Of a stretch of 45,125 nt of DNA, positions 25,316 through 34,989 are shown in pieces. This DNA comes from Pseudomonadota bacterium. GTDB taxonomy: Bacteria > Pseudomonadota > Alphaproteobacteria > Acetobacterales > Acetobacteraceae. Position numbers and translations under genes: made by a program. Within the stretch, counting starts at the first letter, position 1, and each line of letters begins with the position of its first letter. The stretch covers positions 1-45,125 of the forward strand of contig JAJZNE010000141.1 of assembly GCA_021847995.1 (NCBI GenBank). Direction: 5' to 3'. The notes beneath the pieces were generated by a model, which was not told the origin of the DNA, did no database searches, and worked only from the letters and a program-made list of their open reading frames with translations.

Positions 25316-27166
25316 TTACTGGAACGGATAGAAGCGGAAGCTGAGGATCGCGATCTGCTCGTTGATCTTCGGGGCACCGCCGATGCCCTGGAACGTGTCG
25401 CGCCGCACGAACTCGTATTGCGGGCCGACCAGGAACACGCCGACGCTGTTGCCTGACAGGAAACGCCACCACGCGCCGACGGAAATTTCCGACACGCCCG
25501 AGGTATTGGCGGTACAGAGGGTGGAATTCTGGATGTCGCAGCCGCCGTTGGAATAGAGCGGACTGCCGTAGCCATAGCCCTTGCCGTTGGCGGTGAAGGA
25601 CGTTGCCGCCACCTGCTCGCGACCGAGATAGAGGTAGGTGTCGATCGCATCCGTCGGATGGCCGATCGCGCCGACCAGCACCTGCGCACCCGGCAGCGGT
25701 TTGACCGCGCCGTTGGCGCCGATCGTCGCATCGGGCAGGCCGGCCGAGGTGTAGCGGCCGATACCGTCACCCACCAGGAACGTCGAGTAGAGATCGAGCA
25801 TCTGATCGAAGACGGAAATCAGGGCGCCGCCGCCGATCGACCCGGTGGGCGTGATGTGGTTGTTGCCGCCGTTGCCGACGCTGGTGCGGTCCTCCATGAA
25901 CCGGCCCATGCCGTAGAGCTCATAATGCCCGAAGCCGGGATCGAACGTCGCCTTGAGGATCATGTCCGGCGCGGCATCGAGCGAGTAGTTGGTCCGCGGG
26001 TCATAGAGCACGCCACCCGGATAGTAGTAGGTCGTCGTCCCCGCGACGCCGGTCCCGTTCGGACCGACGTAGTAGTTGGTCTGCGGCGCCTCCGCCGACA
26101 GGCCGACATTGATCATGTTGTCGTCGAAGCTTTTCACCATGCGCAGCGTCATGTTCCGCGTCCAGGTGAAGCCGACGACGTACTGCGCTTCCGGGTCGAT
26201 CGGGATGAGTTCCTGGCGCGGCACCATGCCGGTCTTGAACATGGTGGCAAGGCTCCAGGTCTCACCGAACAGCGCGTGCAGGCCGTTGTCTGCGTCATCG
26301 ACTTGCGCGTAGTAGAGCCGCCAGCGCGGAATGTAGCTGCTGCTCTCGATCGAGTTGGAGACCGGTGAGGCGGAAAGGAAGTCACCCTCCAGATACGCCG
26401 CGACCGAGATCGAATTGCTGACATTGCCCTGCACCAGCGCCGCATACCGGCTCTGCCGCGCATCCATGGTCAGTTCGTGCTGATAGTAGCCGGGCTGATT
26501 CGGGGTCGGGATCGCGCCGTTGAAGTTGGAGTTGACGCCCGCGGTCTCGTTGTGATTGCGCCAGATGGTCGCCGCCTCGACATAGCCGCCGAGGGTGATG
26601 GTCAGGCCGCCGACACGCAGCGAATAGCCGGGGGCAAGCTGGGTCAGGATGGCCGGGCTGGCCGATGCGAGCGAATCAGCGCCGGGCGGCGGCGGCACGG
26701 TGCTGATCCCGAACTGGTCGCTGATCGGCGGCGGCAGCGGGTTGACGCTGGTGCCGCCGGCCGGGGGCGGGGCGATGTTGGGCGGCATCTGCTGCGGCAC
26801 CGTCGGCGGCGGCATCGCCTGGCCGACCGGCACGACGGCACCGGGCACCATGCCGCTTGCCGATTCGCTCGTGCCCCCCCCGCCGCCGGGCGCGGCGGCG
26901 TTGATCCGTGCCTGTGCCGCCTTTTCCTGCGCGGCGGCCGCCTTCGCCTCGGCCTCCGCCCTGGCGCGCGCCTTCGCCTCGTTCGCCAGTTGCTGCTGGA
27001 GCCGCTTCAGCTGCGACTGAAGATCCTGGATCTGCTGCTCGATCCCGGAGAGGTCGCCACCGGCCTGCTGCGCCCATGCCGGCGGCATCTCGATCGCCCC
27101 CGCTGCCAGCGCGGTCGCGGCAAGCAGCGGCAGCCTCTGAAGAAGGTGTCGTTTCATTTTATCCAT
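25316..27166 (-). CDS. Outer-membrane porin with N-terminal coiled coil
   Basis: 616 residues. A signal peptide (to about AWA-QQ, residue 32) is followed by a coiled coil (IEQQIQDLQSQLKRLQQQL and an Ala/Lys/Glu continuation to about residue 95), a Gly/Pro-rich linker, and a beta-barrel from about residue 175 (YSLRVGGLTITLGGYVEAAT) rich in alternating aromatic/polar strands. This architecture fits DcaP-like or trimeric porins, in which the coiled coil holds the trimer or touches the cell wall. The last residues are RFYPFQ, so the usual C-terminal Phe is penultimate. Two ATGs are possible (27166, 27157); neither has a clear ribosome site. The transported solute is unknown. Confidence 0.82.
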   Translation of the reverse strand: MDKMKRHLLQRLPLLAATALAAGAIEMPPAWAQQAGGDLSGIEQQIQDLQSQLKRLQQQLANEAKARARAEAEAKAAAAQEKAAQARINAAAPGGGGGTSESASGMVPGAVVPVGQAMPPPTVPQQMPPNIAPPPAGGTSVNPLPPPISDQFGISTVPPPPGADSLASASPAILTQLAPGYSLRVGGLTITLGGYVEAATIWRNHNETAGVNSNFNGAIPTPNQPGYYQHELTMDARQSRYAALVQGNVSNSISVAAYLEGDFLSASPVSNSIESSSYIPRWRLYYAQVDDADNGLHALFGETWSLATMFKTGMVPRQELIPIDPEAQYVVGFTWTRNMTLRMVKSFDDNMINVGLSAEAPQTNYYVGPNGTGVAGTTTYYYPGGVLYDPRTNYSLDAAPDMILKATFDPGFGHYELYGMGRFMEDRTSVGNGGNNHITPTGSIGGGALISVFDQMLDLYSTFLVGDGIGRYTSAGLPDATIGANGAVKPLPGAQVLVGAIGHPTDAIDTYLYLGREQVAATSFTANGKGYGYGSPLYSNGGCDIQNSTLCTANTSGVSEISVGAWWRFLSGNSVGVFLVGPQYEFVRRDTFQGIGGAPKINEQIAILSFRFYPFQ

Positions 27167-27520
27167 GTTCGGATGTTGGCCAGACGCCGGTCGGCGTCAC
27201 GGGCGGCAAACTAGCCGCTCATCTTCTCGACCGCGCGAGGCAAATGAAGGAAAATTCATGAAATTTCGATGACAGTCGCGCCTTCCCTGCCGACCGCACC
27301 GCCAGCCCGCACCGACCGCCGCTTAAACCGGATTATAGATGCCGGACGGCCGCGGAGCCGTTATTGCACCGCAGCAGGCCGGCTGCCGGCCGTCAACATG
27401 GCGGCGGATGTGCGCCACGCCGATGTGTGCTACACTCGCTTGCCGTGCGACGTTCTTTCGTCGCCGGAGTCCCCGCCGCGTTTCCGTGCGGCGACCCCGG
27501 CCCAGACAGCGGACCCACAG
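27167..27520. other. 354-bp divergent intergenic region between porin and efflux genes
   Basis: No gene seen. It must contain the promoters of both neighbours. The part at 27239-27273 is markedly AT-rich for this genome (AAGGAAAATTCATGAAATTT) and is the likeliest promoter or operator site. A TTATAGAT at 27333-27340 could be a -10 for the efflux genes, but no good -35 stands 17 bp before it. The adaptor frame stays open upstream to 27269, but those codons do not look like protein. Confidence 0.4.
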
Positions 27521-28807
27521 ATGCGTGATACGTCGGAGCAACCCATCGATCCCGCGCCCCGCCGCTCCCGGGCCGGCCTCATGCTGATCGGCGGCGCCGC
27601 CCTGCTGGTGGCCGCCGGCATCGCCGCCAACGGCATCTGGGAACGCAGCCGTACCCAGAACAGCCTTGCCCAATGGACCGCCGCACAGGCCGTCCCCTCG
27701 GTCGCGATCGTCCATCCGCAGCCCGAACATGCCGCGCAGCCGCTCGTGCTGCCCGGTGACATCGATGCCTGGTTCGAGGCGCCGATCTATGCCCGCGTAC
27801 CCGGCTATCTCAAGATCTGGTACACCGATATCGGTGCCGTGGTGAAGGCCGGGCAGGTGCTGGGCGTGATCGACACGCCCGATCTCGACCAGAAGCTGGA
27901 CGAGGCCCGGCACAACCTCGCCGCCGCCGTCGCCAACTGGAAGCTCGCCGAGGTCACGGCGAAGCGCTGGAAGGCGCTGCTGCCCACCCGCTCCGTCTCC
28001 CAGCAATCGGTCGATGTGTGGGAAGCGCAGGCGGTCGCCGACAAGGCCAAGGTCGATGCCGCCGAGGCCAATGTCGATCGCCTCAACCTGCTCGCCGGCT
28101 TCAAGAACCTGGTTGCGCCGTTCGACGGCGTCGTCACCGCGCGCAAGACCGATATCGGCGCCCTGATCAATGTCGGCGCCGGCTCGGAACCCGAGCTGTT
28201 CGCGGTCGCCGACATCCACGCCATGCGCGTCTATGTGCGGGTGCCGCAGTCCTTCTCGGCGCAGATTTTCGTCGGGCAGAAGGCCGATCTGGCGCTGCCG
28301 CAATACCCGGACCAGACCTTCCCGGCCACCGTGCTGACCACCGCCAACGGCGTCAACATGGAAAGCCGCACGGTGCTGGTGGAACTGGTCGCCGAGAATC
28401 CCGACCACAAGCTGTGGCCGGGCACCTTCGCCAATGTCAGCTTCGAGCTGCCGGCCGACAAGAAGGTCGTGGTGATCCCGGCGAGCGCGCTGATCTTCCA
28501 GGAGGAGGGATTGCAGGTCGCGACCCTCGGACCGAACGACCGGGTGGAAATCCACAAGGTGAAGGTCGGCCGCAATTTCGGCACCACGGTCGAGGTGCTG
28601 TCCGGCATCACTGCCGATGACAAGGTGATCGACAGCCCACCCGATTCGATCGTCGCCGGCCAGTTGGTCCACCCGCTGGCGGAGAATGCGGCGATCACCA
28701 ACGATACCGCGAAGGCATCCCAGGAAGCGAAGGAACCTTCCAGCCAGCCGCCGCCCTCCCCGCCGCCGGCGGAGGGTTACAGCAATCATCCGGTAAAGCC
28801 GCAATGA
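27521..28807 (+). CDS. RND-type efflux periplasmic adaptor subunit
   Basis: 428-residue HlyD/MFP-family protein. It has an N-terminal hydrophobic anchor (about residues 22-42), the first half of the lipoyl domain (PVYARVPGYL-like IYARVPGYLKIWYTDIGAVV), a coiled-coil hairpin (about 120-190), the second half (LVAPFDGVVTARKTDIGALI), and beta-barrel and membrane-proximal domains ending around LVHPLAENA. A Pro-rich tail follows. It would bridge an inner-membrane pump and the outer-membrane factor. I chose ATG 27521 because the anchor follows directly. It overlaps the next gene by 4 bp (ATGA). Confidence 0.88.
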   Translation: MRDTSEQPIDPAPRRSRAGLMLIGGAALLVAAGIAANGIWERSRTQNSLAQWTAAQAVPSVAIVHPQPEHAAQPLVLPGDIDAWFEAPIYARVPGYLKIWYTDIGAVVKAGQVLGVIDTPDLDQKLDEARHNLAAAVANWKLAEVTAKRWKALLPTRSVSQQSVDVWEAQAVADKAKVDAAEANVDRLNLLAGFKNLVAPFDGVVTARKTDIGALINVGAGSEPELFAVADIHAMRVYVRVPQSFSAQIFVGQKADLALPQYPDQTFPATVLTTANGVNMESRTVLVELVAENPDHKLWPGTFANVSFELPADKKVVVIPASALIFQEEGLQVATLGPNDRVEIHKVKVGRNFGTTVEVLSGITADDKVIDSPPDSIVAGQLVHPLAENAAITNDTAKASQEAKEPSSQPPPSPPPAEGYSNHPVKPQ

Positions 28808-30261
28808 GGCGGCGGATGGCGGCGCTGGCGCTCGGTAGCGCCCTCCTTGCCGGCTGCGATCTCGCGCCGCACTACAAGGTGCCGACGGTTGCCGTGCCGG
28901 TGTCGTATCAGGACGCCGAGATCTGGCACACCGCCGCGCCTGCCGACATGAAGCTGCCGTCCGACTGGTGGAAGGGCTTCGGCGATCCGGTGCTGGACAA
29001 GCTGGAAGATCAGCTCAACGGCCAGAACTATACGCTGGTCACAGCAACCGCGACCTATGATCAGGCACGCGCCAATGCCGCCGAGGCGCAGGCCGGGCTG
29101 TTCCCATTCTTCGGCGTCCAGGGCGGCGTCGCCAAGACCCAGAACGGCGGCGCCAACATCCTGAAGGCGCATGGTCTCGTCCCCGACTTCCTGCTGCGCA
29201 ACACCGCCAGCGGCTATCTGACCTACGAGGTCGATTTCTGGTACCAGATCCACAACCAAGTCGTCGCCGGCAAGGCATCGGCACAGGCAAGCGGCGCCGA
29301 TCTCGCCTTCATCCGATTGAGCCTGGAGTCGGAACTGGCCGACGACTACATGCTGCTGCGCGGCCTCGATGCCCTGGAAGACCTGTTGCAGCACACCGTC
29401 GTCGCCTACGGGCAGGCGCTCGACGTGGCGCGCAACCGCTATACCGGGCTGGTCGCCTCCGACATGGACGTGCAGCGGGCGGACGCCCAGCTCGAATCGG
29501 CGCGCGCCCAGTTGGAGGATGTCCATGCGCGGCGCGCGCTGGCCGAGCACGCCATTGCCACCCTGGTCGCGGTGCCGGCGCCGGCCTTCACCATTCCGCC
29601 CAGTCTCGCCCCCATCAACCTGCCGCCGATGCCCTCCAGCGTCCCCTCCACGCTGCTACAGCGCCGCCCCGATATCGCCGCGGCCGAGCGGCAGGTGGCG
29701 GCAGCCAATGCCCTGATCGGCGTCGCGCGCGCGGCCTATTTCCCCAATGTCGCGCTCAACGCCGTCGGTGGCGTGCAGAACGGCAGCCTCGCCATGTTCA
29801 ACGCGCCGAGCGCCTTCTTCTCGCTCGGTCCCGGCCTGCACATGCCGGTGTTCGAGGGGGGACTGTTGCAGGCGCAGGAGGCTGCGACCGTCGCCGCCTA
29901 TAACGGCCTCACCGCCCAGTACCGCGACACCGTTCTCAACGCCTTCCAGGAAGTCCAGGACGCGCTAGCCAAGCTGAAATACTACGGCGCCGAGCAGGTC
30001 GATGATCGCAGGGCGATCCAGGCGGCACAGAACACGCTCGACATGTCGATGGCACTCTACAAGGATGGCGCCACCAACTTTCTGGAGGTGGTGGTGGCGC
30101 AGGAACAGTTGCTCGGTGCGCAGCAACTTCTGCTGCAACTGGAAACGCAGTATCTTCAGGCGGGCGTCAAGCTGGTGCGCGCCCTCGGCGGCGGCTGGAG
30201 CGAGCAGGATCTGCCCGCCCCCGACGAGGTGCCGATCCGCCATGTCACCATGACGCAATAA
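28804..30261 (+). CDS. Outer-membrane efflux factor, NodT/OprM family lipoprotein
   Basis: 485 residues with a lipoprotein signal ending LLAGC (Cys18). Two repeated TolC-type halves are visible, with the family motifs LARNRYTGLVASDMDVQRAD and LLQRRPDIAAAERQVAAANA, and the repeat-2 counterpart MALYKDGATNFLEVVVAQEQ. It forms the trimeric outer-membrane exit duct of a tripartite pump. It is translationally coupled to the adaptor. No RND, MFS or ABC pump gene is present in this unit, so the pair must work with a pump encoded elsewhere. Confidence 0.92.
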   Translation: MRRRMAALALGSALLAGCDLAPHYKVPTVAVPVSYQDAEIWHTAAPADMKLPSDWWKGFGDPVLDKLEDQLNGQNYTLVTATATYDQARANAAEAQAGLFPFFGVQGGVAKTQNGGANILKAHGLVPDFLLRNTASGYLTYEVDFWYQIHNQVVAGKASAQASGADLAFIRLSLESELADDYMLLRGLDALEDLLQHTVVAYGQALDVARNRYTGLVASDMDVQRADAQLESARAQLEDVHARRALAEHAIATLVAVPAPAFTIPPSLAPINLPPMPSSVPSTLLQRRPDIAAAERQVAAANALIGVARAAYFPNVALNAVGGVQNGSLAMFNAPSAFFSLGPGLHMPVFEGGLLQAQEAATVAAYNGLTAQYRDTVLNAFQEVQDALAKLKYYGAEQVDDRRAIQAAQNTLDMSMALYKDGATNFLEVVVAQEQLLGAQQLLLQLETQYLQAGVKLVRALGGGWSEQDLPAPDEVPIRHVTMTQ

Positions 30262-30264
30262 CCG

Positions 30265-30576
30265 CTAGCCGCTCCGGGTGCCGCGGGCGCGCCGCGGGAA
30301 GGGGATCACCGTCCCGCCCTGCGGCAGCGGCGGGCGGGGCGGTGCCGGTGGTGGCGGCGGCGGGAACTGTGCGGCGCGCGAGCGGGGCGGGGGAATGTTG
30401 CGTACCCACGCCGCATAGGCGCGCTTCGCCTGCTCGCGTTCCGCCGTCGCCTGGGCGCGGCGGCTGCCCCTGGCGCGCCACCAGCGCCGCACGTCGGTCG
30501 CGAAGAACCAGCCATAGGCGGTGCCCCAAACAATGCCCGCCGCGATCGCGAGAACCGTGTCGAGCATGCTGCGCAT
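30265..30576 (-). CDS. Small membrane protein with proline-rich tail, unknown function
   Basis: 103 residues. Residues 6-25 (DTVLAIAAGIVWGTAYGWFF) form one membrane helix. An Arg/Ala-rich helix follows, and then a Pro-rich tail (FPPPPPPAPPRPP) ending in IPFPRRARGTRSG. It lies 19 bp after the TfoX-like gene on the same strand and converges with the efflux factor (3 bp between the genes). I recognise no family. The ribosome site is weak. Confidence 0.55.
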   Translation of the reverse strand: MRSMLDTVLAIAAGIVWGTAYGWFFATDVRRWWRARGSRRAQATAEREQAKRAYAAWVRNIPPPRSRAAQFPPPPPPAPPRPPLPQGGTVIPFPRRARGTRSG

Positions 30577-30595
30577 GCGCCCGGCCGCGCCGCGC

Positions 30596-30925
30596 CTATT
30601 TCGCCGGCAGGGTACGGACGAAGGCGACGGCGGCGGCGATCAGCCGGCGGCGCAGGGCATCATCGGCGACCGCATCGGCCCCCGCCCATACCCAGCCCGG
30701 CATCTGCCGTCCGCGCATCACCATCGGTGCGATCTCCGGCAGCGCCAGCGCCCAGCCTTCCCCCTCCCTGCCGAGTCGCACCAGCATTCCCCCCACCCGG
30801 GCCGCGCACAGAAGGTGGCCATCGAGCAGCCAGGCCAGCCCGCCGAACATCGCCTTTTCGCTCAGCCCCCGCTCGCCGGCGAGGTCTTCACGTATGACCT
30901 CCTCGAGTCCCCGGTCGCGCGCCAC
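30596..30925 (-). CDS. TfoX N-terminal domain protein
   Basis: 109 residues forming one TfoX/Sxy N-terminal domain: SEKAMFGGLAWLLDGHLLCA, then GGMLVRLG, then VMRGRQMPGWVWAGAD. In gamma-proteobacteria full-length TfoX controls competence; the isolated N-domain is widespread and of unknown function. The start is GTG 30925 with GGAGG 6-7 bases upstream. It follows the flavin oxidoreductase by 27 bp and is probably co-transcribed with it. Confidence 0.8.
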   Translation of the reverse strand: MARDRGLEEVIREDLAGERGLSEKAMFGGLAWLLDGHLLCAARVGGMLVRLGREGEGWALALPEIAPMVMRGRQMPGWVWAGADAVADDALRRRLIAAAVAFVRTLPAK

Positions 30926-30952
30926 CCTGCTCCTCCCGCCCGCCCGGCTGCA

Positions 30953-32374
30953 TCAGCGTCCGGTCAGGATGCGTTCGACCAGTTGCCGCACGGTGGGAAT
31001 GAAGCCGTTGCTGTAGAAGGGGTCGATCGCAAAGCGGAAGCCGTTGTGGCCGCTGAACATCAGGTTGTTTTCCATCACCTCGTCGCTGTCCGAAGCGTGG
31101 GCGACCGCCTGCAACGTCTTCTGGATGCAGAAGCTGCGCGGATCGGCCTTGCGGCCGTTGCTGAACGCCGGCTCCGTCTGCGCCCAGTTGGAGAACCGGC
31201 ACTGGCTCAGGCAGCCCATGCAGGCCACCTGATCGGCCAGGATTTCGCGTGCCATTTCAGGGGTGACGAAGATCAGCGTGCTGTCGGGGGTGCGCAGTGC
31301 CTCGGAGAATCCCGCCGCCTCCCACGCCCGCACATGCGCAAGATCGGCCGGCGCTAGATAGACGATGCGCTGTCGCGGACCGACCCCGTACGGCGCCTGA
31401 TGCTCGCCCACCGGCTCGGCGGAATAGGCGACCTGGCGTTCGTTCCGGTCGCGCAGTTCCTGAAGGAAGGCGTTGTTCACCGCCGAGGAGTAGAAGCCGG
31501 TCGGGCTGAAATGGTTGAGGAAGATGTCACCCTTCTTCAGTGTCAGCAGCTTGCGCTTCCAGGCATCGCCGATCGGGCTTTCTTGCGTCAGCAGCGGGCG
31601 GGTACCGAACTGGAACGCGATCGGGCCGAGATCGGCATTGTCGATCCAGTGCTCCCATTCCTCCAGCCACCAGACGCCGCCCGCCATGATGATCGGCGTG
31701 TCGCCGAGGCCGAAGCCGCGCATCGTCTGGCGCAGCGCCAGCACGCGCGGAAACGGATCCTCCGGCCGCGCCGGATCCTCGCTGTTGGACAGCCCGTTAT
31801 GGCCGCCGGCAAGCCACGGATCCTCATAGACGACGCCGCCGAGCAGCGAGGCGGCCTTGTTGTAGGCACGCTTCCACAATGCATTGAAGGCGCGGGCCGA
31901 AGACACGATCGGGTAGTAGTGGACGTTGAAGCGCGCCGCGATCTCCGACAGCCGGTACGGCATGCCGGCGCCGCAGGTAAGCCCGTTGATCAGCCCCCGG
32001 GCCTGCTCCAGGATGCCGGTGATGACCCGCTCCGCCCCGCCCATCTCCCACAGGATGTTGGCGTGGATGCGCCCCTTGCCGCCGGCGATCTCATAGGCGC
32101 GGCGCGCCTGGGCGATGCCGCCGGCGATCGCATAGCGGATCAGTTCCTCATGCCGCTCCCGCCGCGTCCGGCCGGAATAGACCTGGGGGATGATCCTGCC
32201 GTCGGCGTCATAGCTGTCGGCATTGACCGCGCTCATCGTGCCGACGGCGCCGCTCGCCGCCCAATGGCCGGCGGTGATCCCGGTGGAGATGGCAACGCCC
32301 TTGCCGCCCTCGACCAGCGGCAGCAGTTCCATCCCCCCCATCCGGATCGCGTTGATGGCCCTCATCGCGTCCAT
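30953..32374 (-). CDS. Nitronate monooxygenase-like flavin oxidoreductase
   Basis: 473-residue FMN-binding TIM barrel of the 2-nitropropane dioxygenase/PfaD-related group. Recognisable parts are GGKGVAISTGITAGHWAA, NVHYYPIVSSARAFN, TPIIMAGGVWWLEEW and IAFQFGTRPLLTQES. It is longer than the ~320-370-residue classical enzymes, with an extra C-terminal region that includes CMGCLSQC and SFCIQKTLQ, possibly a metal site. The substrate is unknown. ATG 32374 and ATG 32365 are both possible. A candidate promoter and a palindrome lie just upstream. Confidence 0.78.
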   Translation of the reverse strand: MDAMRAINAIRMGGMELLPLVEGGKGVAISTGITAGHWAASGAVGTMSAVNADSYDADGRIIPQVYSGRTRRERHEELIRYAIAGGIAQARRAYEIAGGKGRIHANILWEMGGAERVITGILEQARGLINGLTCGAGMPYRLSEIAARFNVHYYPIVSSARAFNALWKRAYNKAASLLGGVVYEDPWLAGGHNGLSNSEDPARPEDPFPRVLALRQTMRGFGLGDTPIIMAGGVWWLEEWEHWIDNADLGPIAFQFGTRPLLTQESPIGDAWKRKLLTLKKGDIFLNHFSPTGFYSSAVNNAFLQELRDRNERQVAYSAEPVGEHQAPYGVGPRQRIVYLAPADLAHVRAWEAAGFSEALRTPDSTLIFVTPEMAREILADQVACMGCLSQCRFSNWAQTEPAFSNGRKADPRSFCIQKTLQAVAHASDSDEVMENNLMFSGHNGFRFAIDPFYSNGFIPTVRQLVERILTGR

Positions 32375-32386
32375 CCCTCTGCGCTC

Positions 32387-32424
32387 GCAGGACAGGCTAT
32401 GTCCTGCCCCGTCATGCCATTGTA
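32387..32424 (-). promoter_or_regulatory. Putative -10 box and palindrome upstream of the flavin oxidoreductase
   Basis: On the minus strand TACAAT (32424-32419) is a good -10, 45 bp before the start codon; no clear -35 stands before it. Just downstream lies a perfect inverted repeat, GCAGGAC (32387-32393) and GTCCTGC (32401-32407), with 7 bases between. Its place just after the predicted transcript start suits a repressor operator or a leader hairpin. Confidence 0.42.
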
Positions 32425-32492
32425 ACGCGCGACGGGCGGGCACGCACCCAAAACGCGCCCGCTTCCGTCTCCGGCCGGCCGCGGCTGCGGCG

Positions 32493-34670
32493 TCAGTCGG
32501 ACACCGCCTCGCGCTCCCGCCTGCCCTCGCCGCGGAACTCCCCGCGCCCTCCCTTCGGGCCGACCTTCTCGGAGATGTCCTCGCCGCTGGCCTGATCGAC
32601 GACGCGCATGGAGAGCTTGACCTTGCCGCGCTCGTCGAACCCGATCACCTTGACCTTCACGCTGTCGCCGACATTGACCACGTCGGTGGTGCGGTTCACC
32701 CGCCCCGCCGCCAGTTCGCTGACATGCACGAGGCCGTCGCGCGAGCCGAGGAAGTTGACGAAGGCGCCGAACTCGGCGGTCTTCACCACCTTGCCGGTGT
32801 AGATGACGCCGATCTCCGGCTCCGCGACGATGCCGCGGATCCAGTCGATCGCCGCCTGCGCGCGGTCCGGCTCGGTGGCGGCGATCTTGATGGTGCCGTC
32901 ATCCTCGATGTCGATCTTGGTGCCGGTCTGTTCGACGATCTCGCGGATCACCTTGCCGCCGGTGCCGATCACGTCGCGGATCTTGTCCTTGGGCACGTTG
33001 ATGACATGGATGCGCGGCGCGTTCGCCGCCACGTCGCTGCGCGCCCCGGTCAGCGCCTTGGCCATCTCGCCCAGGATGTGCAACCGCCCCTCCCGCGCCT
33101 GATCGAGTGCGACCCGCATGATCTCCGGCGTGATCGAGGTGATCTTGATGTCCATCTGCAAGGCGGTGACCCCGCTCTCGGTGCCCGCGACCTTGAAGTC
33201 CATGTCGCCGAGATGGTCCTCGTCGCCCAGGATATCGGACAGCACGGCAAAGCCGCGCGCCTCCTTGATCAGTCCCATGGCGATCCCGGCCACGGGGCGT
33301 CCCAGCGGCACGCCCGCATCCATCAGCGCGAGCGAGCTGCCGCACACTGTCGCCATCGACGAACTGCCGTTGCTTTCGGTGATCTCGCTGACCACGCGCA
33401 CGGTATAGGGAAACTTCTCCTTCGATGGCAGCAGCGGATGAATGGCGCGCCAGGCAAGCTTGCCGTGGCCAATCTCGCGCCGGCCGGGGCTGCCCATGCG
33501 CCCGGTCTCGCCCACCGAATAGGGCGGGAAGTTGTAATGCAGCATGAAGTTGCGGCGGTATTCGCCCTCCAGCGCGTCGATGACCTGCTCGTCCTGCCCG
33601 GTGCCGAGCGTCGCCACGCACAGCGCCTGCGTCTCGCCGCGGGTGAACAGGGCGCTGCCATGCGCGCGCGGCAGCACGCCGACTTCGGCGATGATCGGGC
33701 GAACCGTCCTGGTATCGCGCCCGTCGATGCGCCGCCCGGTGTCGAGGATCGCGTTGCGGACGATGTCCGCCTCCAGATCCTTGAACAGCGGCCTGGCCCG
33801 CTCCGCGTCCAGCCCCTCCGCCGCCAGCGCCGCCGTGGCCTGCTGCTTGGCCTGCTCGATCAGTTCGTGCCGGTGCTGCTTGTGCTGCTCCTGATAGGCC
33901 GCGACCAGCGAGTCGCGCGCCAGCGTATCGACGCGGGATGCGAGCGCGGTCACCGCCGGATCGGCTTCCGGCAGCTTCCAGGGATCGCGCGCGGCATGCT
34001 CGGCGAGTGCGATGATCGCGTCGATCACCGGCTGGAACTGCGCATGGCCGAAGGTGACGGCGCCGAGCATCACTTCCTCGGACAGTTCGTGCGCCTCGCT
34101 CTCCACCATCAGCACGCCGTCGCGGGTGCCGGCGACGACGAGGTCGAGCGTCGAGCGCGCCGGGTCGTCGGGCAGCGGGTTGAGCACGTAGCGGCCGTCG
34201 GCGTACCCGACACGGGCGCCGCCGATCGGGCCGAAGAACGGGATGCCGGACAGCGTCAGCGCCGCCGAGCAGCCGATCATCGCCACGATGTCCGGGTCGT
34301 TCTCCAGGTCATGGCTGAGGACGGTGGCGATGACCTGAACCTCGTTGCGGAACCCCTCCGGGAACAGCGGGCGGATCGGCCGGTCGATGAGGCGGGAGAC
34401 CAGCGTCTCATGCTCGCTCGGCCGCCCCTCGCGCTTGAAGAAGCCGCCCGGAATGCGGCCGGCGGCGAAGCTTTTTTCCTGGTAGTTGACGGTGAGCGGG
34501 AAGAAATCCTGCCCCGGCCGCGTGCTGCGCGCGCCGACCGCGGTGCACAGCACGATGGTGTCGCCATAGCGCGCCATCACCGCGCCGTCCGCCTGGCGGG
34601 CGACCTTGCCGGTCTCCAGCACCAGCTTGCGCCCGCCCCAGTCGAGTTCCTTGCGGAAGTAGTTGAACAT
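32493..34670 (-). CDS. pnp: Polyribonucleotide nucleotidyltransferase (PNPase)
   Basis: 725 residues, full length for PNPase, the phosphorolytic 3'-5' exoribonuclease of the degradosome. There are two RNase PH-like cores: the first starts [20 protein letters not shown], the second (about residues 330-560) carries [20 protein letters not shown] and [18 protein letters not shown]. They are followed by a KH domain ([20 protein letters not shown]) and an S1 domain ([20 protein letters not shown]). A Gly/Arg/Glu-rich tail ends the protein. It lies downstream of truB and rpsO in the conserved operon, separated from rpsO by a hairpin-rich 319-bp spacer. Confidence 0.97.
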   Translation of the reverse strand: MFNYFRKELDWGGRKLVLETGKVARQADGAVMARYGDTIVLCTAVGARSTRPGQDFFPLTVNYQEKSFAAGRIPGGFFKREGRPSEHETLVSRLIDRPIRPLFPEGFRNEVQVIATVLSHDLENDPDIVAMIGCSAALTLSGIPFFGPIGGARVGYADGRYVLNPLPDDPARSTLDLVVAGTRDGVLMVESEAHELSEEVMLGAVTFGHAQFQPVIDAIIALAEHAARDPWKLPEADPAVTALASRVDTLARDSLVAAYQEQHKQHRHELIEQAKQQATAALAAEGLDAERARPLFKDLEADIVRNAILDTGRRIDGRDTRTVRPIIAEVGVLPRAHGSALFTRGETQALCVATLGTGQDEQVIDALEGEYRRNFMLHYNFPPYSVGETGRMGSPGRREIGHGKLAWRAIHPLLPSKEKFPYTVRVVSEITESNGSSSMATVCGSSLALMDAGVPLGRPVAGIAMGLIKEARGFAVLSDILGDEDHLGDMDFKVAGTESGVTALQMDIKITSITPEIMRVALDQAREGRLHILGEMAKALTGARSDVAANAPRIHVINVPKDKIRDVIGTGGKVIREIVEQTGTKIDIEDDGTIKIAATEPDRAQAAIDWIRGIVAEPEIGVIYTGKVVKTAEFGAFVNFLGSRDGLVHVSELAAGRVNRTTDVVNVGDSVKVKVIGFDERGKVKLSMRVVDQASGEDISEKVGPKGGRGEFRGEGRREREAVSD

Positions 34671-34989
34671 TCTGTCGTCCCTGCATGGCCGCGCGGCCGG
34701 GGGCGGATTTCAGGGGCGATCGGTCCTCCGCGGTGGGGGACGGCGTCTCGGGCTGCATGGAGCGGTCTGCGCTTGGGGCAGGACCGCGGCGCCATGTGGC
34801 CGGAAACGCCGTCCTGCGCCTCGCCCATAGGGCGGAGGGGCCGGATCGGCCGTCTGACGGTCCGCCGCTGGCACGCGGCAGTCGGGGGATCACCCCCGGT
34901 CGGCGTTGCCCCGCGTCCCCATGACGCGGGGAAGTCCGGCCGACCTCCCCCATATGGGGCGCCGGCCCGGCCGCACCACCCGCGGCCGA
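34671..34989. other. rpsO-pnp spacer with three strong hairpins
   Basis: No gene seen in these 319 bp. Three inverted repeats are visible: CCCCATATGGGG (34948-34959), CCCCGCGTC/GACGCGGGG (34909-34917 and 34923-34931) and CGGGGG/CCCCCG (34883-34888, 34893-34898). They begin 30 bp after the rpsO stop. In E. coli the same interval holds the rpsO terminator, a pnp promoter and an RNase III-cleaved stem used for PNPase autocontrol; equivalent roles here are inferred. Confidence 0.6.
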
